DNA of 64,000 nucleotides from Acephala macrosclerotiorum (GCA_014904845.1 MU119399.1:39079-103078), one strand, 5' to 3'; numbered from the stretch's first letter, positions 14,031 to 26,340 are shown. Notes: a model not told the origin generated them from the letters alone. Made by a program: numbers and translations.

Positions 14031-14397
14031 AACGTTCTAAAGTCTAAAAATCAATCGACGAAAACGAGAATAATAAAAAGAATAATTATTGAAAAAAATA
14101 GTACTAGAAAAAAAAACGTATAATTATTGTTTTAATATTTTTAGTATTTTTCGATATTTTCAATATTTTCGAAAATAGAATTTTCGATTAACTCAAAGAT
14201 TATAAACATCGGGTTTAAAAGAATTCTCTCAAGTTTAATTTAATCGATCAAGTATTACAATACGTAACGACGATTGGTTTACGATTAGATTTCTTTTTAG
14301 TATTTGATAGTGGAATAGCGCATTGGCAATCGCGGTAGTATTTTTTTCTGTATTTGATTTACGAGTTGAAAAAAGCGTTTCTTTTCAAAAAAAAAAT

Positions 14398-14632
14398 TAC
14401 TAGTATCGATTCAATCATATAATCGTTTAAACGATCAATTAAATGATTTTAATTATAATTTCTATTATTTTTAGTAACAATTGCTTTAATGTCTACTCTT
14501 TAATCTTACGTCTACTCTATTTAATTATATAAGTAGAGAAATACTTTTTCTGAAAAGAAATAAATAGAATTGAATTATTGATACTAGATTAAAATCTTAG
14601 TATTTCGTGATTTGTTCTCGAACGTTTTAACA
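14398..14632 (+). repeat. LTR copy 3, shared by Copia elements A and B
   Basis: The best-preserved LTR of the four: it begins TACTAGTATCGATTCAATCA after a purine run (14383-14396, a plausible polypurine tract) and ends AACGTTTTAACA at 14632. It is the 3' LTR of A and, since B has no other left LTR, the likely 5' LTR of B. Its higher GC content relative to copies 1 and 4 is visible directly. Confidence 0.75.
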
Positions 14633-15099
14633 AATATTGCGAATATTAAAAATGTTTACTCGAAATAAAAAATTATTAAAATAATTTACATCGAAAATCG
14701 AAAAATTAAATACGTTAAAAAAGTTTAATTTATAAAAAAAATACGATCAATTCGATTAAAACGAAAAAAAAAAATCGAATATTTATAAACAAAATATTTA
14801 AATATAGAAATTTCAATAAAATCAAAAATTATTAAACTTTATTAAAATTATCGATTATATAAAAATTATTACACGAGAAACTTCGAATAAAAATACTTTT
14901 AACGACGTTTTTAAAGTTTATAATATTCGATAAATATTTTTTAACGTCGAAAAAAACTCTATTATTTAATTCGATTTTAAAATCTCGATATTTAATACTA
15001 ATTTTATTAATATCGATATTATTAAACGAATTGATATTATTAAAAAATAAAAAATTATTAAAAGATTTTAATCGAATAATATTTAATTTTATTCGTAAA

Positions 15100-18000
15100 A
15101 ATTAAATAATATTTAATTTTAATAAAAAATTAATTACTTTTATAAAAATTTATAATAATAAATTTAAATATTACAAAAAAAAAATTTTATTAAATATATT
15201 AATATAAATATTTAAAAATTTATATTCGAAAATAAATATTAAATTCGAAAATTATTATAACGCGTTTTCGATTATATTTATAAATAAAACTAGTAAATTC
15301 TATTACTAAAAGTTCGCTAAAAAAAATTTATTTTTCGACGAAATAATTAAAATCGTAAAATCGAATTTTAAAATCGAAAAACGTTAAAACAAAATATTTA
15401 ATTAATAGAATACGATTATATTTATATTAATTCGAATATAAAACTCAAATAAAACGACTTTTGAATACTTCGAAATACTATACTAAAAACTAATTCAAAA
15501 ATAGTTTAATTTACGTTCAAATATACAAATAAAAACTATTATACAAAATAAATTTTATTACGTTTATTGAAATATATTAAAATACTATTAAACGTTTTTT
15601 CGATTTTTATCAAATTTTTAAATAATATATAAAAACGTTTATAATGCGATTTCATTTTAAATAAAAATAAAAATAGTTTTTAAAATTTTTATAATTAGAA
15701 AAAAAAAAGTTTATCGAAATACGATCGAATTATATTTTGTAAATCGCAAATATTACGATAAAAATATTTAATATAATAATTAAACTAATTACAAAAAATC
15801 GATAATATATTAAAATAAAAAAAAATTCTTCGTTTATAAAAACTCGAATTATTAAAGTATTTACTATACACTAAAAAAAAGAAAAAAAATATATAATAGT
15901 TTTAAAAAATTGAAATTATTCGATAAAAATAAAATAATTTAATTTGTAATTAAATTCGAAAAATTAAATTTTAATATCGCTAAAAAATACGAATAATTCG
16001 TTATTAAATTTACTAAAAAAAAAAATTCACACGAAAACAATATTATACGATTAATTAATTATTTTATAATATTTTATAATACGATTAATAAACTTAAAAT
16101 TATTAAATTACTCGATTATTAATTAATTTATTATACGATATCGAGTATTATAATATAATCGAAATCGCTTTTAATATTTATTAATATAAAAACGTATTTA
16201 ATGAATTATTATATATTAAACGTTTTTATAAGTATTATAATCGATATTAGTACCGTTTAATAATCGATTACCGACGAAAATTAATATTTAATTTTTTAAC
16301 GAATTCGAAATATTAAATTAAACGAATTTAAAATTAAAAAAATAATAATTAAATTTAAAATTAATAAAATTTTATTTTTTAAAACTATTGACGTCGATAT
16401 ATTAATTAAACGTATTACGTTTTACGTAATTTTAATAAACGTACTTTTTTTATTATATTTTTAAAATATAAATAAATTACAAATTAAATTCAATAATTTT
16501 AATAACGTATTTATTTAAAATAAACGACGTATATTTATTATTAAAACGTTTAAATATTTTTAAATATTATTTAATTTACTCGAAAATTTAATTTATAATA
16601 ATTATAAAATTTTTATAATAAAAATCGATTTTATTATTTACTATTTAATTAAAACAAAATTTAAACGATTATATAAACGTTTTAAATATTTATCGATCGT
16701 TAAATTCGCGCGAGTATTAAAACGTAAAAAATACTTTACGAACTTTAAAAAAATTAAAAAAATAATAAAATTTTATTAACAATATTAAATAAATAATAAA
16801 TCTTTCGATCGTTTTAAGTTTATACTACGTAACGATTATAATTTTAATTATTTCGTTTATTTAAACGTATTATAAATCGATAAAAAACTAGTATTTTAAA
16901 TTGTAAACGAAATTATAATATTTTAAATTGTGAAATTTCTCGTTAATATATTAATAAAAAAAATATAAAACGTTTTTTGAGTATATTAAATTAACGTTTA
17001 TTTTAAATTATTAATATTCGCTATTTATAATTTTAAAATAAATTTTAATTTCAAAAAATTTCGTAATAACGTTAAAAATATAAATATCGATTTAAAAATT
17101 ATATCGATAAAAACTTATAACTCGATTAATTTAATAAAAAAATACTACGCTTTATTAAAACGTGTATATAATATATTATTTCGCGAATTTTTCGATTTAC
17201 GAAAAAAAAAAACAACTTTAAATAATAATTAAAACAATTAATAATATAATAAAATCGAACGATATTATTTTTATATTTTTTATTTTTAATATTTACTTTC
17301 GAATATTATAATAAAACGCGTTTATAATATTAATTACTATTAGAATTAAAACGATAAAAAATATAATAAATACAATTCGAGAATATTATATTATTTATTA
17401 AATTAATAATATTTTACGAATAAAAAATAATTTATAAAATTATTATTTAATCGATTTATTTTTAAATTTAAACGTATTTATTTAAAAAGAAAATAAAAAT
17501 TAAAAAAAACCGTATACGTTTTTAATAATAAATAAAAAAATATATTAATTATAATTACTAAATAAATTAAAAAGTTTTTATAGTATTACAATAAAATTAT
17601 TTTATTAAAATTTTAAATAATTCGAAAAATAATTAAAAAATTATTTATTAAATAATTTAAACTTAAAATTAAATCTTTTTAAAAAATATTTAAAAATAAA
17701 AAAAAATTTATTTAATTTACTTCGCTCGATCAAAAAAATTTCGTATACTTCGAAAAAAAATTTACGTTTATTTCGAATTATAATAAAAATCTTTTTTTAT
17801 ATTTTTAATTTCAACGAATATATTTATATAATAATTTATACAAATATAAAAATTTTTAAAAATTATTTATAAACTTTTACGTAAAAAAAATTATTATTAT
17901 TTTAAGCGATTTATTTATAGTTTTTTGTAAAAAGAAAATTAATAAATTAATCACGAAAAAAGTTTTTAAATTAATTTTTAATAATTCGAAAAAAATTAAT

Positions 18001-19490
18001 AATTAACGAATTTTCGATTTAAAATTAATAAATAAAATTAAAAATATAAAAACGATAATTTTATACGAAAAATTTCAATTTATAATTTAAATATTTAACG
18101 ATAAAAATAAAAAAATGATATTAATTCAATTCTCGATTATTTAACGCGTTAATCAACGAATTATTATCGTTTTAATTTTATTTTTTAAATTTAAAAAAAT
18201 TAATTTTTATTTGAAAAATATTATTTAAATATACGTACAATTAATAATTTTATTAATACGTATTATTTTTATTAAACTTTCGAAAAAAATAATAAATAAA
18301 CTTTTATTAAACGTTGTTTTCAAAGTAATTAAATTTTTTTACAAAGTTTCGAAAATGAAAATACATTAATATAAAACGTATAACGCTTATTATAAAAATA
18401 AATTTTCAATAAAATTTTTAATTTTCGATTTTTATTTATTTATTACGAAAAATAATCGTATTTTATTCGAAATAATCGATATATAAATCGACGATACGTT
18501 TATTTTAAAAGATTAAATTTTTATAGAATTAAAAAACTTTAAACTATAAAAAGTCAAATTATTAATTAAATTTATAAAATTTTTTACGTTGAATACTTTT
18601 TTATTATTTAACGAATATAAACTAATAATAAATAAAACTAGAAATAGAATTATATTTTTATAAAAAAAATAAAATAAACGTTTAAATTTAATTAATTCGA
18701 AATTAAATTTTTATAAATAAACGTATTTCGAATAATGTACTCGAAAAACATATATTAATTCTATTTATCAATTGAAAATTGCATACGATATATCGACGAT
18801 AATTCAATATTAAAATCTCGAAAAAAAGCAAATTATAACGTTAAATAAACGATTATAATAATAAATAAATAATTTCGATTATATATTTCGATTTTTTTAT
18901 TTAAATTTATATTTAATAAAAATTTTCGTTTTTATAAACAGTTTTTTTATTATAAATAAAAATTTTAATTCGTAAATCGAATATATTATTATTTTTAGTA
19001 ATAAAATTTATAACGATAAATAATTCGATTTATAAAGTAATTTATTTTATTAAAATTTAATAAAATATAAAAAAATTATTTATATCGTTTTAATTTTTAA
19101 ACTATACGTAATAATAATAAAAATCGATATAAAAGTTTTAATTTTTATTATTTTTAATTTTATTATAAAACGATTCGAATTAAATTTAATACTATTAAAA
19201 AAAAGCGTTTTATAATCGATATTATAATTATTAAATAATCGTATAAATATAAAGAAATTTTAAAAATTCAATAAATTACTAAAAATAATAATTTAATTAA
19301 TATTATAATTAAATTTAAAATTAATAAATTATTTAAATTATTTATTAATATTAATCGTTTTAATATTAAAATACAAAAATAAGTATAATATTTGAAAGTT
19401 TAAAAATCAATCGACGAAAGTAAAAATAATACAAAAAACGATTATTATAAAAAATAATATTAAAAAAAAAAACGTATAATTATTATTTTA
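15100..19490 (+). pseudogene. Gag-pol relic of Copia element B
   Basis: Co-linear counterpart of the gag-pol relic in element A, with no open stretch of useful length left. The protease box reads IDIST in place of IDTNA; the integrase stretch keeps FARVLKRKKYF and LKRVYNILFREF; the reverse transcriptase keeps a TDDT box at about 18488; RNase H keeps LMIDI-like and FINKLI-like traces only. The gene is dead. It is listed separately because the A/B comparison gives a direct view of which bases mutate. Confidence 0.7.
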
Positions 19491-19752
19491 GTATTTTTAA
19501 TATTTTTCGATATTTTTAGTATTTTCGAAAATAAAACTTTCGATTAATTCGAAAGTTATAAATATTAAATTTAAAATTTTTTTTTTAAGTTTAATTTAAT
19601 CGATTAAATATTATAATACGTAACGATAATTAATTTACGATTAAATTTTTTTCTAGTATTTAATAATAAAATAACGCGTTAATAATTATAATAATATTTT
19701 TTTTTATATTTAATTTACGAATTAGAAAAAAATTTTCTTTTTTAAAAAAAAA

Positions 19753-19963
19753 TTACTAGTATCGATTTAATTAAATAATTCGAGTTATAATTTTTATTAT
19801 TCTTAGTAATAATTGTTTTAATATTTATTTTTTAATTTTACGTTTACTTTGTTTAATTATATAAATAAATAAATACTCTCTTTAAAAAAAAGTAAATAAA
19901 ATTGAATTATTAATATTAAATTAAAATTTTAATATTTTATAATTTATTTTTAAACGTATTAAT
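19753..19963 (+). repeat. LTR copy 4, 3' LTR of element B
   Basis: It begins TACTAGTATCGATTTAAT after the run AAAAAAAAAT, shares the block TTTAATTTTACGTTTACTTT with the other copies, and ends near AAACGTATTAATA. It is about 25 bp shorter than copy 3 because the GTTTAAACGATC palindrome near the start is missing. Confidence 0.7.
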
Positions 19964-20339
19964 AATTTTTAAAATAAACGACGAATTATAAATTTTATTA
20001 ATATATTAAATATAATATTTTTTTTTTATAAAAATTATATTAATTATTAATTTTATAAAATTATATTAAAAATATTATTATTTATTTCGAAAAAATAAAA
20101 ATATAATTTATGTAAATTATAAATTTAATAACGAATTAAATTAAACGATTTAATATAAATAATAAAAAATTAATTTAAAAATTATAATATATTATATAAT
20201 TAAAAAATAAAATTTTTATTAAAATAAAAAAATATTAAAATATTAAATTATATATAATACTAAAAATATTAAAAATATAATTTGTAAAATGTTTATTTAT
20301 TAATAAATTTTAATTTAATCGAAAACTTATTAATAATCG

Positions 20340-21180
20340 AATCGACGTATTATTTTTTATTAAATTTAATTTTAATTTAAAATACTATTTATTGAATTTA
20401 TTAAATTAAAATCAAATTAAAATAATTTAATTAAATCGCTTTAAATTTTTTAAACGAATTTTAAACGTTTTAAACGTTTTAAATATTTTAAATATTTAAT
20501 AAATTTAAAATTAAATTATTTGAAATTTTATATATAGAATTTTTTATATTATAAGATTTTATTTTAAAAATTTTAATAAATTTTATCGAGCGCGTATTAA
20601 AATATATTACTATAAAATTCGAATATAAAATTTTTTAATATTTTTTATTAAAATATATTAATATAATTTTAAATTTAATCGAGTTTTAACGATCGCATAT
20701 TAAATTAAATTTTTTAGTATTTTTGATTTTGAAAATTTTCGATATACGTTTTATTTTACGAAATTTTTATTTATTAATTTAAAAATACTTTAAATCGTAT
20801 TATTTTCAAAAGTTTAAATTTAATAAAACAATTCACGTATAATATTTTATATATATAATCGAGTAAAATAAAATAAAATAAAATAAACAAAATACTTAGT
20901 AATTAATTACAATATTGAAAATATACGTATATAATCGAGAATTTTAATATTTTTCGTTTAAAAAAATTAATATTTTAAATTTATATATTTCAATTAATTT
21001 AAACGCTTTAAATTCTTTAAACGATTTTTAAATACTTTAAATATTTTAAACGATTTTAAACGTTTTAAACGTTTTAAACGTGAAATTTATTATTTCAATT
21101 TAAATTAATTAAATAAATTCGATAATAATTTTTTAATCGATTTAATTATATTTAAAAAAAATAAATTTATAATTATTAAA
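20340..21180. repeat. Possible inverted repeat with decamer arrays
   Basis: Two arrays of about 10 bp periodicity, TTTTAAACG-like, lie at 20449-20505 and 20997-21083. The sequence left of the first (GAATTTATTAAATTAAAATC) resembles the reverse complement of the sequence right of the second (GAATTTATTTAATTAATTTA). Together they suggest imperfect inverted repeats of about 170 bp around a 490-bp centre, as in a fold-back or MITE-like element. In such AT-rich DNA chance similarity is a real alternative. Confidence 0.35.
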
Positions 21181-21614
21181 TTGAAATTTGTTAATATTAT
21201 ATATAAATAAACGTAAAATAAATTAATAAATAAAATTAATATATTTATAAATTTTATAATAAATTATTAAAAAAATTTTAACGTTAATAAAAATTTATAA
21301 AATATATTTATATAATTAAAATTAATAAAAAATATTAAATAAAATATTAAATTGTAAAATAAATAAATAAAATAAAAAAATAATTTTAATTTTATATTTG
21401 TATTATTAATTTTATTTATTATTTGCGATTAATAATATTATTTTTATTAAATTAAAAAAATAAATAAAAAAAATAAAAATAATAACGATTAAATTATTAT
21501 TATATTTAAATTAATTTTTTATATTTTTTAAATATATAAATTTAAAAAAATTTAAAAAATAATTAATTTTAATATTAATATATTTAATAATAATAAAATA
21601 AATATAATATACGT

Positions 21615-21826
21615 TTTAAATATTTTTTTTATTTTAAATAATATTTATTATAAAATTAATAAAAACTTTAAATTTAAAAATAATAAATATTTATATATTA
21701 TAAAAAAAAAAAATACGTATTAAATATTTTTTTTATTTTAAATAATATTTATTATAAAATTAATAAAAACTTTAAATTTAAAAATAATAAATATTTATAT
21801 ATTATAAAAAAAAAAAATACGTATTT
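21615..21826. repeat. 104-bp tandem duplication at an assembly gap
   Basis: The block AAATATTTTTTTTATTTTAA through TACGTAT occurs twice in direct tandem (starts near 21618 and 21722) without visible differences. Perfect identity inside decayed DNA immediately left of the N run suggests either a recent event or an assembly overlap that was not merged. Confidence 0.8.
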
Positions 21827-21843
21827 ATAAAAAATTAAAAAAA

Positions 21844-21853
21844 NNNNNNNNNN
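21844..21853. other. Assembly gap (10 N)
   Basis: Ten N bases flanked by poly-A-rich sequence. The real gap size is unknown, since 10 N is commonly a placeholder. It lies about 100 bp left of a sharp rise in GC content. Confidence 0.98.
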
Positions 21854-22299
21854 AAAAAATTAAAAAAAAAAAAAAAATAATATTAATAATAATAATAGCG
21901 ATTTAATAATATTATTAATAAAAAAAATAAATTAATAATTATTTGTTCGATATAAAACTAATATCAACTTTTTTATATGCACGTGATATTAACACTTCTC
22001 ACAATAGGCGATTTCACTCAAATTTAACCGAGGTGCCCAAATGCAGTGATTTGATTGGTTCATTAAAGAATTCCGCGATCACATGACTTCGAACTAATAT
22101 GCAGCCGATCCGATGAAAAACACTAAAACCTCGATTTACGTGCTGACCGCGCTGCGCCTACAATTATAATATATTAACTAATCCAAACTATATAAGACTT
22201 AAAAATAAATTGAAACTCAATCAAATATCGCTAGATTCCAAATTTCAAGCGATTCTATTAATCCGTTGTTGCGCAAATTAATAGAATATAGTCGCACTC

Positions 22300-23010
22300 A
22301 GCAAAAATGGCGACCGCAAAACTCTCTAAGTGCGTTTCTGCCTTAGGCACTAAGGCCGGCAGCAACCGCTCCGATGAGAAACACCAAAACTCTCTAAGTG
22401 CGTTTATGCCTAAGGTATTAAAGCACTTAAATGCTGGAATAGCTGCGTAGCTTTCAAGAGAGGTCCCAGGGGGTCTCCCCCTGGAATTATATACTAAAGA
22501 AAGTGATTTAAATAGATTGAATTGATCGTAGTAACTCAATATAAAAAACGAAGGTCCCAGGGAGTGTCCCTTTAGTGTAGAGCCCTAGAAGTGCGTTATG
22601 CCTAAGGCGCTAAAGCAATAAAACGCCGGAGTCTAGCTCTATAGCTGCGCAGCTTTCGAGGGGGGTCCCAGATAGTCTTCCCCTGGTAAATATAATCGTT
22701 CGTAGTAACTTAATATAAGAGACGAGGGTCCCAGGGGGTGTCCCCCTGGAGTGCTCTTTTAGTGTGAGGCTCAGCCGGAAGGGCGTTTCTGCCTAAGGCA
22801 CCAAGGCACTTAAATGCTGGAATAGCTGCGCAGCTTTCAAGGGGAGTCCCAGGGGGTCTCCCCCTGGAATTATATACTAAGTAAAGTAATCCAAATTGAT
22901 TGAATCGATTGTAGCAACTCAATATAAGAGACGGAGGTCCCAGGGAGTGTTCTCTTAGTGTAAAGCTCTATAGTAAGTGGGTTTCTGCCTTAGGCACTAA
23001 TGAGCTTATC
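22300..23010. repeat. Tandem array of about 180-200 bp hairpin-bearing units
   Basis: About 3.5 units. Unit starts at the motif GCTGCG(C/T)AGCTTTC are 22442, 22644 and 22825. Each unit has two palindromic boxes: type A (CCAGGGGGTCTCCCCCTGG at 22466-22484; the same at 22849-22867; degenerate at 22665-22686) followed by AATTATATACTA, and type B (22731-22749; degenerate at 22553-22577 and 22938-22960) preceded by AACTCAATATAAGAGACG and followed by TTTAGTGT. Between units lies GCGTTTCTGCCTAAGGCAC. The boxes can form 8-bp GC stems with a 3-base loop. Confidence 0.85.
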
Positions 23011-23223
23011 AGCTTATCGGCTCACCGCTCGGCAGAATCTAGAACTCTACCTCAATAACTATGCCAACTTCAAATGCTTATAAAACGCTCAAATTAAGAG
23101 CTTTTAACTCGAAATTTGAAACTTGAAATAAGAGTATATTATTAAAATCGAAGACTTTGTAGCCCCCCGCAAAAGCGCTCTTGCGAGGCCTGCGGAGCAA
23201 AATGTGCATCGAGTATCGAAAAA

Positions 23224-23273
23224 AAGAGCCCGTCCGCTATTGGTTCGCTTAGCGAGCCGCCGGACTTGCTCTT
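23224..23273. repeat. Nested imperfect hairpin
   Basis: Outer arms AAGAGC (23224-23229) and GCTCTT (23268-23273); next inward GTCCG (23232-23236) and CGGAC (23261-23265); innermost GGTTCGC and GCGAGCC (23242-23248, 23252-23258) with one G-T pair around a TTA loop. Whether it works in RNA or as an element end is unknown. Confidence 0.7.
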
Positions 23274-23290
23274 TCTTTTAGTACGAGAGA

Positions 23291-24600
23291 AACATTTTAT
23301 TAAAAAAAATTTTTAAAAAATTTTAAAAAATATAAATATATGTAAATATAAAAAAAATTTCATAATATAAATTAATAATAAATAAAAAATTTTTTATTTA
23401 ATATATATTTTATTTTATAAATTTTATAAAAACGTTTTTATAAAAAATTTTTAAATTTTTAATTTTAAATTAATATAATTATTAAAATAATATTTTTAAA
23501 TTTTATTAAATAATAAAATTAATAATTTAATAAACTTTTTAATATTTAAAATAAAAACGTATTATTAAATTTTATATTATTAAAAAAAAATTTAAAATTT
23601 TTTTTTTAAATTAAATTATTATAATTAATTTAATTATTTTTAATTATTTTATTTAATATATAATTTTAAAAAAATTTATAGAATTATAAAATTATATTTA
23701 TATTTTTTAAAATAAAATAAATTTTATTTATTAAATTAATATTAAAATATAATTATTAAATTAAATTATTAAAAAATATTAAAAATATTTAATTAAATAT
23801 TTAAATATTTATATTATAATAATTATTAATTATATAAAAAAACTTGAAATTATATAATTTAATTTAATTTAATTTAATATAATTTATTCGTTTTAAAGTT
23901 TTATATTTATTTCAAAACGCGATTTTAATAATTTTTCGTTCGTTGTTTTACTTTTTAATAATTAATATATCGATCGTATAAAATATTATCGAGATCGTAT
24001 ATAGTTTTTAAAAGTTTTAACGAATTAAATACAAATATACTAATGATTTCGAATTTTAAATTATTAAAATTATTTAATTTATTATTTAATATTTTTCGAA
24101 TTTTTATTTATTTCGTTTTAATTTTATTTTTAAAATTATTTCGATTTTACGAAATATAAAAATTTTAACGAAATTAAAAAATATTTTTATTTCGAACATA
24201 TAAATTTAATATAAAATTAATTTTAACGCGGTTTTTAAAAAGTTTATTATAATTATTAAAATTATTATATTAATTCGAAAATTGAAATATATATTTAAAA
24301 ACGAAATAAAAACTAATTTTAAAAATTTTAAAAATTTTAATATTACGTAAAAAAAACGATTAATTTTTTTGAAATTTAAAATAAAATATTAATTTCATAC
24401 GATTTTTTTAAATAATATTATAAAAAAAATATATAATTTTAATTTTATATATTGAAAAAAAATATTTAAAAAAATAATTAATTTATTATTTAAAATATTC
24501 GAAATCGAAAATAATAATTAATATAATAATTAATAAAATAATTTTATATTTAAAATATTAATATAAATATAAATTATTATTTTTATTATTTTTTAAATTT
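23291..24600. other. AT-rich stretch without genes
   Basis: Heavily decayed sequence with CpG-biased residual C. No long open frame, LTR or protein trace was recognised on either strand. The border to higher GC near 24600 is sharp. Confidence 0.65.
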
Positions 24601-24739
24601 AAATACGAAATATAATAAACGATAATAAACGTAAACGATCAAACGGCAAAGCCGCATGCGGAAACCGCGACCGCCGCATCAGGCAAAGCGCGCGCACGGG
24701 CCGGGCGCCGCTTTCGCGAGGTATAAAGCTCGCGCGACG

Positions 24740-25660
24740 TTCTCTCTTTTTTTTCTTTCTTTTTACACAACTTAACAATACTTGTGCTCGCGACGTTGGG
24801 CCTATCTTGCCCACTTTTGTACGCGCTTTGCTTTCGGCTTTTTTGCCTAGCTCAGGCTCACTTAGTGGACTACGCTGCAACTGAGATTCATGCGTCGAGT
24901 AAAATCTCTCGATCGCTTCTCTCAAATTTCGATATTGCGAACTTTTTGCGACGCCGATAATCGCTTCAGATTTGTCTCGCATTGGCTCAAATACGAGCTA
25001 AATCAGCGCTGAGTACTCTCGATTTGCCTCGCCGTCGCACTATCACGGATTTTATACTATAATCTCTCGGAGATTGAGATGCCGCGGGACTTAATTTGCA
25101 CGCATTACAGTACGGCAGTTAGTCACTGAAATGCTTTATAGCGACGCGGCCTAGCTTCTGTCTAGCTGCGCCGCTAGTAGATGACGCGTCGAGACGCTTC
25201 CTAGTGAGTTTCTTTGTTGCAGCACGTTTCGTATTCGTCTTGATTACGCGGATCTAGGCTAAATTCGAGACGGCAGAATGTCGAATTACGTTCGCTGCAG
25301 AATTGGCAATTGAGACATCGAACGACGAGAAAGACTTAAATTGTACCAGTTTGTTTGGAACCTTCGCACGGGCGAATAGGGCAATATTCGAAGTCATGCG
25401 ACCTTTTCTCGCGCCAGCTGCCCGCATGAGAGTTGAGACACTGACGACGAGAATACCTGAAATGTGCAAGTCTGCTTAAAGCCTTCGAATGAGTAGATGC
25501 GATAGTATTCGAGGTCATACGACTTCTCTATTCCTTCGATTATTACTACTTCTTTATTCGGCTTTTCGCGGTTTCGCCAACGATCGAGAAATAATACTGA
25601 GATCGATCGATTGTAGTGGATAGCGAAAAATGGTGGCTGCGAATGGGCATCTTTCGGCAT
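24740..25660 (-). pseudogene. Decayed zinc-finger-like, basic protein (minus)
   Basis: Two repeat units of about 40 codons are seen on the minus strand, starting at the DNA motifs near 25525 and 25404, 121 bp apart, so a one-base shift separates them. They read SYDLEYYRIYSFEGFKQTCT and SHDFEYCPIRPCEGSKQTGT. The C-x4-C...FKQ pattern recalls C2H2 fingers, but no His pair is visible. Downstream one minus frame runs from 25469 to about 24740 with only a few stops: IRVIKTNTKRAATKKL, LPYCNACK (C-x2-C) and a Lys/Arg-rich tail, so the product was strongly basic. It is divergent to the Myb-like relic. Family not established. Confidence 0.4.
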
Positions 25661-26340
25661 GAGAACGCAGGATCGAAGGTCTCAGAGCTTTGCAACTGCG
25701 GTGGATCTCCTTGGGCGAGAGAGAGGCAGTATTAACGCTGAGGCATTTTTAACGATAGAGAACGTCAAAAGAGAAAAGAGAATGGCACGCTAAGAGCGTA
25801 CGATGGGCCGTAGAGCGTATTCCGGCTCTACGAGAGCAGTACGAGAAGTTTATATGAACTCTTTAATTCTTTCTTCTACTATCTTTTTGCAGTCCGATTT
25901 GTGCAGTTAATAGCGAGCCGAGAATTTCTTAAATACTTCCAATCGTTTTTACGCGCTCGAAATAAATACTTTTGCCTTCAAATCGTATACTTATATATTA
26001 ATTCTTCTACGCTCTAAAAGCGCAACAAGTCGCCGCAAACTTGTCTCGAAGCCAATCAGCATTTTCGACAAGCTCTAGTGCACTAAGCCGAGTAGTATAG
26101 AACTCAGCACGCCGCAATCAGCAGCAGTAGTTGGCGAGCTTAGAATTCGAGATAAATTCTGAGATCGAGATATTTAAACTAGTAGCGATAGTAATTAACT
26201 TTGAACATTTGAGTAGAAAACAGTATAGTTATCGACGAAAACGACGACGATTGCGATTTTCTTTCTATCGAACAACTACTATATACTACGCTTTAGAGAG
26301 AAAGCTTTACAGCGGAAAATCAGCGTTCGAATAATACAGT
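25661..26340. promoter_or_regulatory. Intergenic region between two divergent relics
   Basis: About 680 bp between the start side of the minus-strand zinc-finger-like relic and the plus-strand Myb-like relic. Base composition is close to normal. A 67-codon open stretch at 26131-26334 does not resemble a protein I know. By position it would have held both promoters, but no TATA or binding site can be named. Confidence 0.25.

Larger units (their letters stand above)
8314..14632 (+). mobile_element. Ty1/Copia-type LTR retrotransposon, element A, decayed
   Basis: A full-length element of about 6.3 kb: LTR (8314-8548), leader, gag relic, then protease, integrase, reverse transcriptase and RNase H relics in that order, then LTR (14398-14632). 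Integrase before reverse transcriptase is the Copia order. All domains lie on the plus strand and are broken by many stops of the transition type, so the element cannot be autonomous. Target-site duplications cannot be read because the flanks are decayed. It is less decayed than its tandem neighbour B. Confidence 0.85.
14633..19963 (+). mobile_element. Ty1/Copia-type element B, tandem to A, more decayed
   Basis: From about 15045 onward the sequence is co-linear with element A (offset 5462 bp at gag, about 5414 bp at the reverse transcriptase TDD box near 18485) and ends in LTR copy 4. The first 400 bp after the shared LTR do not match the leader of A, so the 5' end is deleted, replaced or too diverged. 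Domain relics: protease about 16240-16465, integrase 16570-17310, reverse transcriptase 17735-18670, RNase H 18960-19490. Decay is deeper than in A: many CAA, TCA and TGT triplets of A read TAA, TTA or TAT here. Confidence 0.8.
19964..21843. other. AT-rich stretch without genes
   Basis: No coding trace was recognised on either strand. It contains an inverted repeat built around TTTAAACG decamers (20340-21180) and a 104-bp tandem duplication directly before the assembly gap. Otherwise it is simple AT sequence with scattered CpG. Confidence 0.7.
21960..23290. other. Normal-composition island inside the AT-rich region
   Basis: GC content jumps at about 21960 and falls again at about 23290. CpA, CpC and GpG are common here, so this segment has escaped the decay on both sides. 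It holds the tandem array at 22300-23010 and the hairpin at 23224-23273, and starts with GCACGTGAT (21979) and, about 100 bp on, ATCACATGAC (22078), a weak inverted pair. Two minus-strand open stretches (22258-22539, 22710-22922) are products of the repeat and share NSRGRPPGT; I do not consider them genes. A short, repeat-derived non-coding element is the best reading. Confidence 0.7.

Noticed and set aside
1..21843. Mitochondrial origin because of extreme AT content
   Set aside because: No rRNA, tRNA or mitochondrial protein trace is present, and the interval contains LTR retrotransposon relics with graded decay, which fit nuclear repeats.
22258..22922. Two minus-strand open stretches of 93 and 70 codons in the island
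   Set aside because: Both are read from the same tandem DNA repeat and share NSRGRPPGT; they follow the repeat and not a gene, with palindromes inside the supposed coding sequence.
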